Source: Acidimicrobiaceae bacterium
Lineage (GTDB): Bacteria > Actinomycetota > Acidimicrobiia > Acidimicrobiales > Aldehydirespiratoraceae
Direction of reading: 5' to 3'
Assembly: GCA_026710865.1 (NCBI GenBank)
Contig: JAPOQG010000015.1
Location: 1 to 50,771, forward strand
Length of the DNA stretch: 50,771 bases
Positions within the stretch are counted from its first letter, which is position 1. Every line of letters starts with the position of its first letter. Below the pieces are notes generated by a model. That model was not told where the DNA came from and did not search any database. It saw only the letters and a list, made by a program, of their open reading frames with translations. A program made the position numbers and the translations under genes. Of the stretch, positions 1 through 7,110 are shown piece after piece.

Positions 1-522
1 CTTGTACGGAACCCGCACGGCGTCCAAGTCGAAGTAGGGCTTCGGACCCTTGGCGAAGTGGTAGACGTACTCAAAGCTGTCCTTAGTGCGCGGTCCGAAG
101 CGACCGGGGATGGCGTTGGGCTTCGACCAGATGTAGGTCTCAATCCACCGCCAGCCCATCCGCTGCATGCTCAGCACCAACTCGTACACGTAGGGGTGTC
201 GCTGTCCCCGGAGCGAACCGGCGCTCGCGACGCGGTTCTTGATGTTCAGCACGAACGACCCGGACTCGGCGGTCGCCTCAAGCATCGCGGCGGCGAAGGG
301 CAGGAACCACTCGACGTAGTGGTCCGGGTGGATCTCCGAGTACGAACGAGCGTCCGCATAGGGTGGCGATGTGAAGAACAGGTCGACGCTTCCATCCGGC
401 AGGCTCGGCAGCCACTCCCCGGCGTCCCCCCAGACGACAACCTCTTGCAGAAGCTGCGTAAGGGCGACATCCGGGGCAGACGGCACGGCCGGACGACCGT
501 GGGGTACGCCTGGAGACTCCAT
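1..522 (-). CDS. Site-specific DNA methyltransferase (N4-cytosine/N6-adenine type), 3' end outside the window
   Basis: The minus strand reads open from an ATG at 522 to the window edge, giving 174 residues with the C-terminus missing. After a short leader the protein has the catalytic motif IV, DLFFTSPPYADARSY (about residues 48-62). Then come SGSFVLNIKNRV, RHPYVYELVL and WRWIETYIWSKPNAIPGRF, the usual order in amino-methyltransferases that methylate exocyclic N4 of cytosine or N6 of adenine. The SAM-binding FxGxG motif is not in the visible part and would follow motif IV in a beta-type enzyme. A TACTGT hexamer lies 7 nt before the ATG (530-535, read on the minus strand), as in the other leaderless genes here. 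No restriction partner is visible, so whether this is an orphan or part of a restriction-modification island is unknown. Base composition around 590-630 is AT-richer than the neighbourhood. Confidence 0.85.
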   Translation of the reverse strand, partial: MESPGVPHGRPAVPSAPDVALTQLLQEVVVWGDAGEWLPSLPDGSVDLFFTSPPYADARSYSEIHPDHYVEWFLPFAAAMLEATAESGSFVLNIKNRVASAGSLRGQRHPYVYELVLSMQRMGWRWIETYIWSKPNAIPGRFGPRTKDSFEYVYHFAKGPKPYFDLDAVRVPYK

Positions 523-529
523 GAGACCG

Positions 530-554
530 ACAGTAGCGGACCCCTGTGACAGGG
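530..554 (-). promoter_or_regulatory. Leaderless -10 box and palindromic candidate operator of the methyltransferase gene
   Basis: On the minus strand TACTGT (535-530) lies 7 nt before the ATG at 522. Immediately upstream, 542-554 reads CCCTGTGACAGGG, a perfect 6+1+6 palindrome that would lie between -10 and -35. A dimeric repressor or controller protein could bind there; this is inference from position and symmetry only. Confidence 0.45.
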
Positions 555-570
555 CAGCGAACCCTCTTTC

Positions 571-586
571 GCGCCATCGGTGGCGC
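571..586. repeat. Short perfect hairpin GCGCCA-tcgg-TGGCGC
   Basis: Six-bp perfect stem with a TCGG loop in the gap between the methyltransferase gene and the relA remnant. No T-run follows on either strand, so it is not a convincing intrinsic terminator. Confidence 0.35.
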
Positions 587-643
587 CGCGGATTTGGAAT
601 TCGATGCGTCATGCTTTATGACCGCCGTGCCAGGCCGGGACAG

Positions 644-1064
644 TTCATCCTGCGCCGGTTCCCCGCTCGACGAAATCATGGGTTCGTGACCCGGGGCCCC
701 GGGCGTGTCTGTGCATCGGGCCGACTGTGTAAACGTGATCGGGCCAGCGGAGGGCCAGACCGACCGGCTGATCGAGGTGGAGTGGGACACCGACTTCGTC
801 GGGAAGTTCTTCACGACGATCTCGGTGCATGCGCTGGACCGGCCCGGCCTGCTGCGGGATGTGAGCAATGTGCTGGCCGAGCACCGGCTGAGCATCATCA
901 GCGCCAAGGCCGAAACCGGCGACGATTTCATTGCCCGCATGGACTTCGAGTTCGAACTGGCCGACCTGTCCCAGCTCGACTCGGTGCTGTCGCTGGTCCT
1001 GTCCCTAGAAGCCGTCTTCGAGGCCTACCGGGTCCTCCCCGGCCGTAACCCGGGATCCGCCTGA
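644..1064 (+). pseudogene. relA: Decayed C-terminal fragment of RelA/SpoT (p)ppGpp synthetase, ACT domain intact
   Basis: From a GTG at 705 the frame reads SVHRADCVNV and then a full ACT domain (FFTTISVHALDRPGLLRDVS...) up to TGA at 1064, matching the last ~115 residues of long RelA/SpoT enzymes. Just upstream the expected conserved block is spread over different frames: APVP in one, LDEIMG in a second, FVTRGPG in a third, then back to VSVHRADC. At least three frame changes therefore fall within about 60 nt, with an in-frame TGA at 687-689. The hydrolase, synthetase and TGS parts (about 600 residues) are absent, replaced by the divergent methyltransferase region. In Actinobacteria relA normally lies shortly upstream of hisS, so this is probably the scar of a rearrangement in the original relA locus. 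The 119-residue ACT piece could still be translated, but no promoter or ribosome-binding site is evident. Confidence 0.75.
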
Positions 1065-1147
1065 CCGCCTCCGGTCGACCTGAACTCCAAGACGGTCGCA
1101 GGGGCCAACCCCAGCCTGATCTCCCTGATCCAGCGCTCCGAAACTCA

Positions 1148-1186
1148 ATATTTTCGCACTTGCAAGCACCATATTTTCGCACTTGC
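1148..1186. repeat. 16-bp direct repeat pair upstream of the HNH gene end
   Basis: The sequence ATATTTTCGCACTTGC occurs at 1148-1163 and again at 1171-1186 (offset 23). It is AT-rich compared with its surroundings and lies in the 139-bp gap between the relA remnant and the 3' end of the HNH gene. No hairpin or gene is seen in the gap. It may mark an old element boundary. Confidence 0.5.
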
Positions 1187-1203
1187 TGCCAAACTCGCTG
1201 TGG

Positions 1204-2142
1204 TCAGGTTCGCAGGATGGGGTTGTGTTGGGGTCTTGGGTGGTTGTCACGCTGGGGTTGGGTGTTGTGGCGGGGTCGGGTTGGTGTTGACGGCGGTGCG
1301 GGTGGCCGGAGTCTGAGTTGGCCGTTGTTGGGGTGGAGTTGCCATCCGTCGTCGTGTATGAGGTGGTGGCAGCGTTCGCACAGCAGTGCGAGGTTGTCGA
1401 TGTCGGTGGCTCCGCCGCGGCTGAACCATTCGATGTGGTGGGGTTCGCTTCCTTCGGCGGGCGCGGCGCAGTTGGCGCAGCCGCCGTCGCGGGCTGCGAG
1501 CGCGATGCGCTGGCCTGCGCTGGCGTGTCGTTGGGTTCGTCCGAGCCACAGCGGGTCGCCGTCGGCGTTGAAGATGGCGGGCAGGATCTTGGCTTCTGCG
1601 GCGATGTTGGCGATCCGGTCCGCGGGCACGGGCGTGGCGTCGTCGTGGCGCAGGTTGTGAAGCTGGCGTGAGACGGTGTCGTAGTCGGCGATGACCAGAA
1701 GGGTGGTGTCGGGTCGGTTGTGGGGTCCCTCGCCGGTGATGAGGTTGGCCAAGGCGTCGGCGCGGCGCTGCGCCGGTGTGCCGCTGTCGGTGCGGTCTAT
1801 GCCGTTGACGGCGACGCGGTTGCGGTAGGTGCGCACCATCTGGTTGAAGGCCACGCTGATGCGTTTGCCGGTGTCGTGGCCGTAGTAGGCCGAGAGCCGC
1901 CATGACCCGTCGGGGTCCTGCACCAGCGAGGCCCAGCGGTTGGCGTGCTGGCGGTTGTGCTCGGCACACGAGTCGCTCTGGGCCGCGTACTGGCGGGTCA
2001 TGCGCCCGAACAGGTCGACAGGCACGCCCCGGGCCATCTGCAGTAGGGCGGGTTCGTCGGCGTGCTCGGGGTCGGCTCCGACTCTGGCGATGACCCGGGC
2101 TGCGATGATGAGGGCGGGGTTCCGAGTTGGGAGCGCTGCCAC
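1204..2142 (-). CDS. DUF222/13E12-repeat HNH endonuclease, N-terminally truncated
   Basis: The 312-residue frame from GTG 2142 belongs to the actinobacterial 13E12-repeat (DUF222 plus HNH) family, which is multi-copy and linked to mobile DNA. The HNH/zinc module is clear at about residues 220-265: CANC, EPHHIEW, DIDNLALLCERCHHLIHDDGW, with paired cysteines and the His-Asn-His set. The DUF222 part is short. Upstream of the GTG the same frame continues with family-like sequence (GRVAQPHVAALPTRNP) but is stopped by a TAG about 20 codons further up, so roughly the first 100 residues of a normal member are missing. The C-terminal tail is rich in Pro, Arg, Asn and Gln. No ribosome-binding site is seen at the GTG, so this is probably a relic, though the nuclease domain itself is intact. 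Confidence 0.75.
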   Translation of the reverse strand: MAALPTRNPALIIAARVIARVGADPEHADEPALLQMARGVPVDLFGRMTRQYAAQSDSCAEHNRQHANRWASLVQDPDGSWRLSAYYGHDTGKRISVAFNQMVRTYRNRVAVNGIDRTDSGTPAQRRADALANLITGEGPHNRPDTTLLVIADYDTVSRQLHNLRHDDATPVPADRIANIAAEAKILPAIFNADGDPLWLGRTQRHASAGQRIALAARDGGCANCAAPAEGSEPHHIEWFSRGGATDIDNLALLCERCHHLIHDDGWQLHPNNGQLRLRPPAPPSTPTRPRHNTQPQRDNHPRPQHNPILRT

Positions 2143-2303
2143 ATGTGGTTGGGCAACCCGACCGTCGGCTGGTCGGGAGCACCCCTAATCGCGCATGCGC
2201 TCGCTCTGGGCGTCGGCTACCTTGTCTGGCGGCTCGTTGGGAGGGTGTTCCTACACTGTGTGGACGATGTGACCCAGCGGCCACTTGGGGTTGGCGAAGG
2301 GCT

Positions 2304-2849
2304 GTGAGGGCTGCCAGCACCCGTGTCGGTCCCATACTGGTCGTCTCCGTCGCCGTGAGCATCCTCGCTGCCTCGTGCGGGCGTGGCAACGGCGACACAA
2401 GCGGCCCGGATCCGTCCCAACCCACGACAAGTGAGATCCAGAGCAGCCCGGATCTGTCCCCAGCGACAAGAATCGAGATCCGGGCCCGAGCGTTGTCTGC
2501 GGCCTGCTTGGCGGCGTCCTGTGACACGAAGACCGTGTACGCGTACCTGCATGCGGGCCCCGACCTGAGGGCTGCGCTGGAGGATGCGTTCGGAACAGAT
2601 GTCGAGTTTCTCTCGTTCGAAGAACTCCAGGATGCGACTGGGCCGAGTGGCACCTATGGCGGGGCCACTCTCTTTGACGTGGTCCGCACTCACTTCCCCG
2701 CGGACGATGTCGCAGCTGTCGATGTCTGGGTAGAGGAGGGTTTCGGCATCGGGAAAGCAACCACGTTCCTGTTCATGTGGAGCGGCACAGGGTGGGAGCC
2801 GGCCACGCCCGCCGAGACTGCCGTCACCGTGACGACCGCCGTGTCCTAG
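2304..2849 (+). CDS. Putative lipoprotein of unknown function
   Basis: A GTG at 2304, preceded by a weak GAAGG, opens a 181-residue protein. It begins with a basic N-region, a hydrophobic core (ILVVSVAVSI) and the lipobox LAASC, so Cys25 should be the lipidated residue and the protein should be anchored on the outer face of the membrane. A low-complexity linker follows in which a 14-residue unit (GPDPSQPTTSEIQS / SPDLSPATRIEIRA) is imperfectly duplicated, visible also in the DNA. The mature domain (about residues 60-170) contains two Cys, is acidic and resembles no family I can name. It stands alone between the HNH gene and hisS. A TACACT hexamer at 2252-2257 could be its -10 element with a ~40-nt leader. 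Confidence 0.65.
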   Translation: MRAASTRVGPILVVSVAVSILAASCGRGNGDTSGPDPSQPTTSEIQSSPDLSPATRIEIRARALSAACLAASCDTKTVYAYLHAGPDLRAALEDAFGTDVEFLSFEELQDATGPSGTYGGATLFDVVRTHFPADDVAAVDVWVEEGFGIGKATTFLFMWSGTGWEPATPAETAVTVTTAVS

Positions 2850-3038
2850 CAGCCGCTGACACCGAGGCTCAACCCGAGACCCCGCCGAACCCTGCGCCTC
2901 TGCCGACACCGCGCCGTCGGCGTGTTGGTCCCGCCTCGGCGGCTTCGCTTTGGCGGCAGTCCAGATGTCGCTCGAACTCGGGTCCGTCTCGGGGTCGTGA
3001 CGCGGCTTGGAGCCACCCTTGCACGAGCGGGGCGGCGG

Positions 3039-3044
3039 TAGCCT
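3039..3044 (+). promoter_or_regulatory. -10 box TAGCCT of hisS, leaderless type
   Basis: TAGCCT ends 8 nt before the GTG start of hisS, so transcription should begin at or within 2 nt of the start codon. No good -35 hexamer is visible. The 203-bp gap 2850-3052 holds nothing else recognisable. Confidence 0.5.
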
Positions 3045-3052
3045 CGGGGGTC

Positions 3053-4330
3053 GTGGCCCAGCCCTTGTTCCGTGCCCCTGCGGGCACCCGCGACATCCTG
3101 CCGCCGGCGTCGGCCCGGCGCCGTGGGCTGGTGCGCGTGTTCGCCGATCTGGCCGACCGCAGCGGCTTCTCGCTGCTGGAATCGCCCATCTTCGAGGAGC
3201 TCGGAGTGTTCCAGCGTCTCGGCGCGAACAACGACGTCGTCACCAAGGAACTGTTCGAGTTCTTCGACAAGGGCGACCCTCCCCGCCACCTGGCCCTTCG
3301 CCCCGAGTTGACCGCCGGCGTGTGCCGGGCCTTCGCCGAGCACCGGCCCACCCCTCCCTGGAAGATCTGGTACTCCGGCCCCCAGTTCCGCTACGAGCGC
3401 CCCCAGGCCGGCCGCTACCGGCAGTTCGAGCAGGTCGGAGTAGAGACCCTCGGCACCGACGACCCCCACGCAGACGTGGAGGTGGTCGGACTGGGTGTGC
3501 GCTTCTACGAGGCCCTCGGCATGAGGCAGGTGCGCCTGCTGATCAACAGTCTCGGTGACTCTGAGAGCCGCCCGGCCTACAACGCCGCGCTGGCCGCCTA
3601 CCTGCAAGACCGGCGGGGCGAACTCTCCGAGCAGTCCCTGGTGACCCTGGAGCGCAACCCCCTGCGGGTGCTCGACTCCAAGCGGGAGCAGGACCAGCCC
3701 GTGATCGCGGAGGCGCCGGTGATGGCCGACTTCCTCTCGGGGGCCTCGGCCGAGCACTTCGCGGCGGTCAGGGCCGGGCTCGACAGCCTCGACGCGGTCT
3801 ACGAGGTGTCGCCCCGTCTCGTGCGCGGGCTCGACTACTACACCCGCACCACCTTCGAGTTCGTGGCCGACGCGCTCGACACCGCCCAGAACGCGGTGGG
3901 CGGCGGCGGCCGCTACGACGGGCTGGTGGAGGAGCTGGGCGGGCCCCCGACCCCCGGCATCGGCTTCGCCCTGGGCGTGGACCGCATCCTGCTGGCCTGC
4001 GACGCCGAGGACGCCTTCAGCGGCACTGCGCCGCCGGTCGAGGTCTTCGTGGTGGACGTGGCCGACGGCCGCAGCGCGGTGGTGCTCTGCGACCGGCTCC
4101 GGCAGGCCGGCCTCGGCGTGGACCGGGCCTTCGACGGCCGCTCCATGAAGGCCCAGATGAAGCGGGCCGACCGCTCCGGGGCCACAGTGGCGGTCATCGT
4201 CGGCCCCGACGAGCAGGCCGCGGGCACGGCCACCGTGCGCGACATGCGTCCCGGCGGTGGCCAGCGGCAGGTGGCGGCCGACGATCTCGTGGCGGCCGTG
4301 ACCGAGCTGTTGACAGGGGGCGTCCAATGA
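3053..4330 (+). CDS. hisS: Histidyl-tRNA synthetase
   Basis: Charges tRNA-His with histidine in the cytoplasm (class II synthetase). The 425-residue length is normal. Visible signatures are GTRDILPP at 11-18, class II motif 2 FRYERPQAGRYRQFEQ at about 112-127, the histidine-specific loop RGLDYYTRTTFEF at 258-270, GGGRYDG at 284-290 and motif 3 GIGFALGVDR at 302-311, followed by the C-terminal anticodon-binding domain. The frame is open further upstream, but the GTG at 3053 gives the expected N-terminus (AQPLFRAPAGTRDI) and sits 8 nt behind a TAGCCT box. It is followed by aspS, the usual actinobacterial pair, but the two are separated by three tandem palindromes. Confidence 0.96.
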   Translation: MAQPLFRAPAGTRDILPPASARRRGLVRVFADLADRSGFSLLESPIFEELGVFQRLGANNDVVTKELFEFFDKGDPPRHLALRPELTAGVCRAFAEHRPTPPWKIWYSGPQFRYERPQAGRYRQFEQVGVETLGTDDPHADVEVVGLGVRFYEALGMRQVRLLINSLGDSESRPAYNAALAAYLQDRRGELSEQSLVTLERNPLRVLDSKREQDQPVIAEAPVMADFLSGASAEHFAAVRAGLDSLDAVYEVSPRLVRGLDYYTRTTFEFVADALDTAQNAVGGGGRYDGLVEELGGPPTPGIGFALGVDRILLACDAEDAFSGTAPPVEVFVVDVADGRSAVVLCDRLRQAGLGVDRAFDGRSMKAQMKRADRSGATVAVIVGPDEQAAGTATVRDMRPGGGQRQVAADDLVAAVTELLTGGVQ

Positions 4331-4572
4331 TCACCCGAGTCCTCTTCGGAACTGGCAGCGTTTTGCCCGGTATGCGTGCAGATTGCTGCCAGTTCGGGTC
4401 GTCGGCTGTGGTCTCGGTGGGAACTGGCAGCGTTTTGCCCGGTATGCGTGCAGATTGCTGCCAGTTCGGGTCGTCGGCTGTGGTCTCGGTGGGAACTGGC
4501 AGCGTTTTGCCCGGTATGCGTGCAGATTGCTGCCAGTTCGGGGCAGGGGCCTCGGCGGGGGCCGCGACATGA
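4327..4572 (+). CDS. Open frame of three 24-residue repeats bridging hisS and aspS (doubtful gene)
   Basis: ATG 4327 overlaps the hisS stop as ATGA, and the stop at 4570-4572 overlaps the aspS ATG 4569 as ATGA, so the 81-codon frame exactly fills the gap. Its body is three identical 24-residue units (GTGSVLPGMRADCCQFG... each) encoded by the 72-bp palindromic repeats, with two adjacent Cys per unit. Because related palindromes also occur after rsmB without a conserved frame, the DNA hairpins are probably the real entity. The frame may be kept open so that ribosomes can pass from hisS to aspS. No function is proposed. Confidence 0.3.
   Translation: MITRVLFGTGSVLPGMRADCCQFGSSAVVSVGTGSVLPGMRADCCQFGSSAVVSVGTGSVLPGMRADCCQFGAGASAGAAT
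4349..4539 (+). repeat. Three tandem 72-bp units, each with an 11-bp perfect inverted repeat
   Basis: Units at 4349-4395, 4421-4467 and 4493-4539 each read GAACTGGCAGC, 25 nt of loop, then GCTGCCAGTTC. The arms are perfectly complementary. Units are identical and separated by 25-nt linkers. The same arms, with one mismatch each, recur at 42180-42298. Not a CRISPR: the linkers are identical between units. Confidence 0.9.
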
Positions 4573-6344
4573 GCAACATCGATGGAACGTCCATGAGGAC
4601 CGATCTCTGCGGCCGTCTCGGATCCGGCGACGCGGGTCGCGCCGTCACCGTGTGCGGCTGGGTGGACCGCCGTCGCGAGCACAGCGAGCACCTCGCCTTC
4701 ATCGACTTGAGGGACCACAGCGGTGTGTTGCAGTGCGTGGTGGACGGCGCCCGCGACCTGCGCTCGGAGTACGTGGTGCGCATCATCGGAACCGTCACGC
4801 TGCGCCCCGAGGGCACCGCCAACCCGGCGCTGGCCACCGGCGAGATAGAGCTCCAGGACTGCGAGGTCGAGTTGCTGTCGCGGGCCGAGCCGCCGCCGTT
4901 CCCCCTCGACGAGCGCACCGACGTGGACGAGACACTGCGCCTGCGCCACCGCTACGTGGATCTGCGCAAGTCCCGTATGCAGCGCAACCTGCGGGCCCGG
5001 GCCGCGCTCAACCGGGCCATACGCAGGGCCATGGACGCGCAGGGCTTCGTCGAGGTGGAGACCCCGATGCTCATCGCCTCCACCCCCGAGGGGGCCCGCG
5101 ACTTCGTGGTGCCGTCGCGCAAGGAGCCCGGCTCGTTCTACGCCCTGCCCCAGAGCCCGCAGATCTTCAAACAGCTGACCATGGTCGGCGGAGTCGACCG
5201 CTACTACCAGATCGCCCGCTGCCTGCGCGACGAGGACCTGCGGGCCGACCGCCAGTTCGAGTTCTCCCAACTCGACGTGGAGGCGTCCTTCGCGACCCGC
5301 GACGATGTCCTCGGCTTCGTCACGAGGGCCGTGGCCGAGGCCACCGTCGCGGTAGCCGGGCACGATCCCGGCACCTTCGACCGCATGACCTGGCACGACG
5401 CCATGGAGCGCTACGGCTCCGACAAGCCCGACACCCGCTTCGGCATGGAGCTGGCCGAGCTCACCCCGGTCTTCGCCGACACCGAGGCACGGGTGTTCCA
5501 GGCGCCGTGCGTGAAGGGGATCTGCCTCATGGGCGGAGCCGAGACGCTGCCCCGCAGCCGGGTCGACGAGCTGGTGGCGACCTGCCAGCGCTGGGGAGCC
5601 AAGGGCCTGGCCTGGATGAGGGTCGTGGCCGCCGGTACAGGCGGCTCAGCCCTCGACGCCGGGGTGGCCAAGTTCCTGTCGGCCGCCGAAGGCGCCGCGG
5701 TGATCGATGCCCTGGACGCCAGCCCCGGCGACATGGTGTTCCTAGTGGCCGACGAGCGACCGCTGGTCCGCCACGTGCTGGGGCTGCTGCGCTTGGAGCT
5801 GGGCCGCCCGCCGGTCAACGACGGCCGCTTCAACTACCTGTGGGTGGTCGACTTCCCGCTGTTCGAGGCACTCAACGCCGAGGGCGAGCCGATCCCGTCG
5901 CACCACCCGTTCACCATGCCCCACGAGGACGACCTGCCGGTGCTGATGTCGGGACAGCCGCTCGACGGCGAGGCGCTGCTGGGCCTCCGCAGCCAGGCCT
6001 ACGACCTGGTGCTCAATGGCTGGGAGCTCGGCTCGGGCAGCGTCAGGATCCACCGCCGCGACATCCAGCAGCGCATCTTCGAAGTCCTCGGGATCGCACC
6101 CGACGACGCCCAGGAGCGCTTCGGCTTCCTGCTCGACGCCTTCCGCTACGGCGCCCCGCCCCACGCCGGATTCGCGGTCGGCCTGGACCGCTTGGGCGCT
6201 CTGCTGGTGGGGGAGGAGAACATCCGCGAGGTGATCGCCTTCCCCAAGACCCAGTCCGGCGCCGACCCTCTCACCGACGCCCCCAGCCCCATTGCCGACA
6301 CCCACCTGCAAGAACTCGGCCTGAGAGTCCTTCCCCCCGCCTGA
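4569..6344 (+). CDS. aspS: Aspartyl-tRNA synthetase
   Basis: Class II synthetase charging tRNA-Asp. It is 591 residues, the usual size of the bacterial form with an inserted GAD domain. Visible are the N-terminal OB anticodon-binding domain (VTVCGWVDRRREHSEHLAFIDL), the flipping-loop region ARDFVVPSRKEPGSFYALPQ, motif 2 YYQIARCLRDEDLRADRQFE and the C-terminal motif 3 region AVGLDRLGALLVGEENIREV followed by FPKTQSGADPLTDAPSP. ATG 4569 follows a GGGGG stretch and overlaps the stop of the bridging frame. A second ATG at 4593 (MRTDLCGRLG) would match the family N-terminus equally well. Whether the enzyme is discriminating or also charges tRNA-Asn cannot be decided here. Confidence 0.96.
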   Translation: MSNIDGTSMRTDLCGRLGSGDAGRAVTVCGWVDRRREHSEHLAFIDLRDHSGVLQCVVDGARDLRSEYVVRIIGTVTLRPEGTANPALATGEIELQDCEVELLSRAEPPPFPLDERTDVDETLRLRHRYVDLRKSRMQRNLRARAALNRAIRRAMDAQGFVEVETPMLIASTPEGARDFVVPSRKEPGSFYALPQSPQIFKQLTMVGGVDRYYQIARCLRDEDLRADRQFEFSQLDVEASFATRDDVLGFVTRAVAEATVAVAGHDPGTFDRMTWHDAMERYGSDKPDTRFGMELAELTPVFADTEARVFQAPCVKGICLMGGAETLPRSRVDELVATCQRWGAKGLAWMRVVAAGTGGSALDAGVAKFLSAAEGAAVIDALDASPGDMVFLVADERPLVRHVLGLLRLELGRPPVNDGRFNYLWVVDFPLFEALNAEGEPIPSHHPFTMPHEDDLPVLMSGQPLDGEALLGLRSQAYDLVLNGWELGSGSVRIHRRDIQQRIFEVLGIAPDDAQERFGFLLDAFRYGAPPHAGFAVGLDRLGALLVGEENIREVIAFPKTQSGADPLTDAPSPIADTHLQELGLRVLPPA

Positions 6345-6383
6345 TATGGGGTACCGGGGCGCGTGCGTCGCGGATGTCGCGAT

Positions 6384-6794
6384 TCAGATCGAGCCGCGGG
6401 GGGCCACCCACTCGGTGGCCTGGCCAGTCACTTCGGCGATCCGGTCGTAGTCACGGTCGTAGTGGATCACGGCAACACCATTGATCTCTGCCGTTGCTGC
6501 AATCAAGAGGTCGGGCAGAGCCACGCGGTGCTGGCCTCGTCGGGCTAGCAGGTGCTGCACTTCCAGCGCGCGGGTTCCAACCGTTTCAGTCAGAGGCAGC
6601 GTGGGAAGGCCTGCCCTCTCGACTTGGGTCGCCTCGTAGTCGCGGAGCGAGCGAGCGCTGTAGAGAACCTCCAAGTCGATGACGGCACAGGTAGCGACCT
6701 GCCGGGAGAGGAGGAGGGGAACGAGGCGCTCGGCCACCGGGGCGTGCGTGATTCGCGCCAGAGCGCTCTTGTCCGCCAGATAGTTCGGATTCAC
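6384..6794 (-). CDS. vapC: VapC-type PIN-domain ribonuclease toxin
   Basis: A 136-residue PIN domain. The acidic residues expected at the active site are present: D8 in NYLADKSALARI, E42 in DLEVLYSARS, and D94 in VALPDLLIAATAEINGVAVIHYDRDYDRIAE, with D113 and D116 further on. Members cleave specific RNAs when released from their antitoxin. The start overlaps the stop of the antitoxin gene by 4 nt, so the two are translated together. It lies between aspS and a membrane protein gene as an isolated module. The 39 bp after aspS carry no obvious terminator. Target RNA unknown. Confidence 0.9.
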   Translation of the reverse strand: MNPNYLADKSALARITHAPVAERLVPLLLSRQVATCAVIDLEVLYSARSLRDYEATQVERAGLPTLPLTETVGTRALEVQHLLARRGQHRVALPDLLIAATAEINGVAVIHYDRDYDRIAEVTGQATEWVAPRGSI

Positions 6795-6997
6795 CGCCAG
6801 GCGTCGCGCATGATTTGGTCGTCGGCCAGATCGAGTCCGTCCATGGTCAGCAGCCGGCGGACATGGCGCAGACGCAGGTCGAAGTCGACCACATGCTGGA
6901 GGGCTCCGTTCACCGCCTCCTTCATGGTGGCCGCTCCGATCAGGCTGCGGACCTCCTCGAGCAGGTCGTCGTCAATGTCCACAAGTCGTTTGGTCAC
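6791..6997 (-). CDS. vapB: VapB-type antitoxin
   Basis: A 68-residue protein whose first half (MTKRLVDIDDDLLEEVRSLIGAATMKEAVNGAL) is the ribbon-helix-helix-like DNA-binding segment of the VapB/DUF2191 family. The C-terminal LRHVRRLLTMDGLDLADDQI is the part expected to wrap the toxin. The GTG start at 6997 is 6 nt from a TATACT -10 box, so the mRNA should be leaderless. An inverted repeat overlapping that promoter fits autorepression by the VapBC complex. No partner other than the adjacent vapC. Confidence 0.88.
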   Translation of the reverse strand: MTKRLVDIDDDLLEEVRSLIGAATMKEAVNGALQHVVDFDLRLRHVRRLLTMDGLDLADDQIMRDAWR

Positions 6998-7003
6998 CCC
7001 GTC

Positions 7004-7034
7004 AGTATATCCACTGACTATCTAGTTGGATATA
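7004..7034 (-). promoter_or_regulatory. vapBC promoter and operator
   Basis: On the minus strand TATACT (7009-7004) lies 6 nt before the vapB GTG. TATATCCA (7006-7013) and TGGATATA (7027-7034) form an 8-bp perfect inverted repeat with a 13-nt centre that overlaps the -10 box and extends upstream. This is the layout expected of a ribbon-helix-helix operator. Confidence 0.6.
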
Positions 7035-7075
7035 TCCAGCTGCTCCCAATGGTGGCCGGGCTACCACAGCCTTGA

Positions 7076-7104
7076 TTGACCTGGGATGTCCAGGGGCCTA
7101 GAAT
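7076..7104 (+). promoter_or_regulatory. Sigma70-type promoter producing a leaderless transcript
   Basis: TTGACC (7076-7081), a 17-nt spacer and TAGAAT (7099-7104) form the best housekeeping promoter of the window. The predicted transcription start coincides with the GTG at 7111, giving a leaderless mRNA for the membrane protein gene. Confidence 0.7.
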
Positions 7105-7110
7105 GAGGAA

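Noticed and set aside
1140..1200. Relationship between the AT-rich 16-bp repeats and the GCTGCCAGTTC hairpins
   Set aside because: Only a short GCTGCCA match is shared, with no inverted partner; not enough to place them in one family.
2777..3052. N-terminal extension of hisS
   Set aside because: Composition is not protein-like, it would overlap the lipoprotein gene, and GTG 3053 matches the family start and has a -10 box at the right distance.
2846..4327. Long minus-strand open frames opposite hisS, alaS, mltG, carB and others
   Set aside because: They are typical antisense shadows of high-GC genes: His/Arg/Gly/Ala-rich, without motifs, lying fully opposite well-supported genes.
4349..4539. 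CRISPR array with 47-bp repeats
   Set aside because: The sequences between the units are identical rather than unique spacers, there are only three units, and no cas genes are present.
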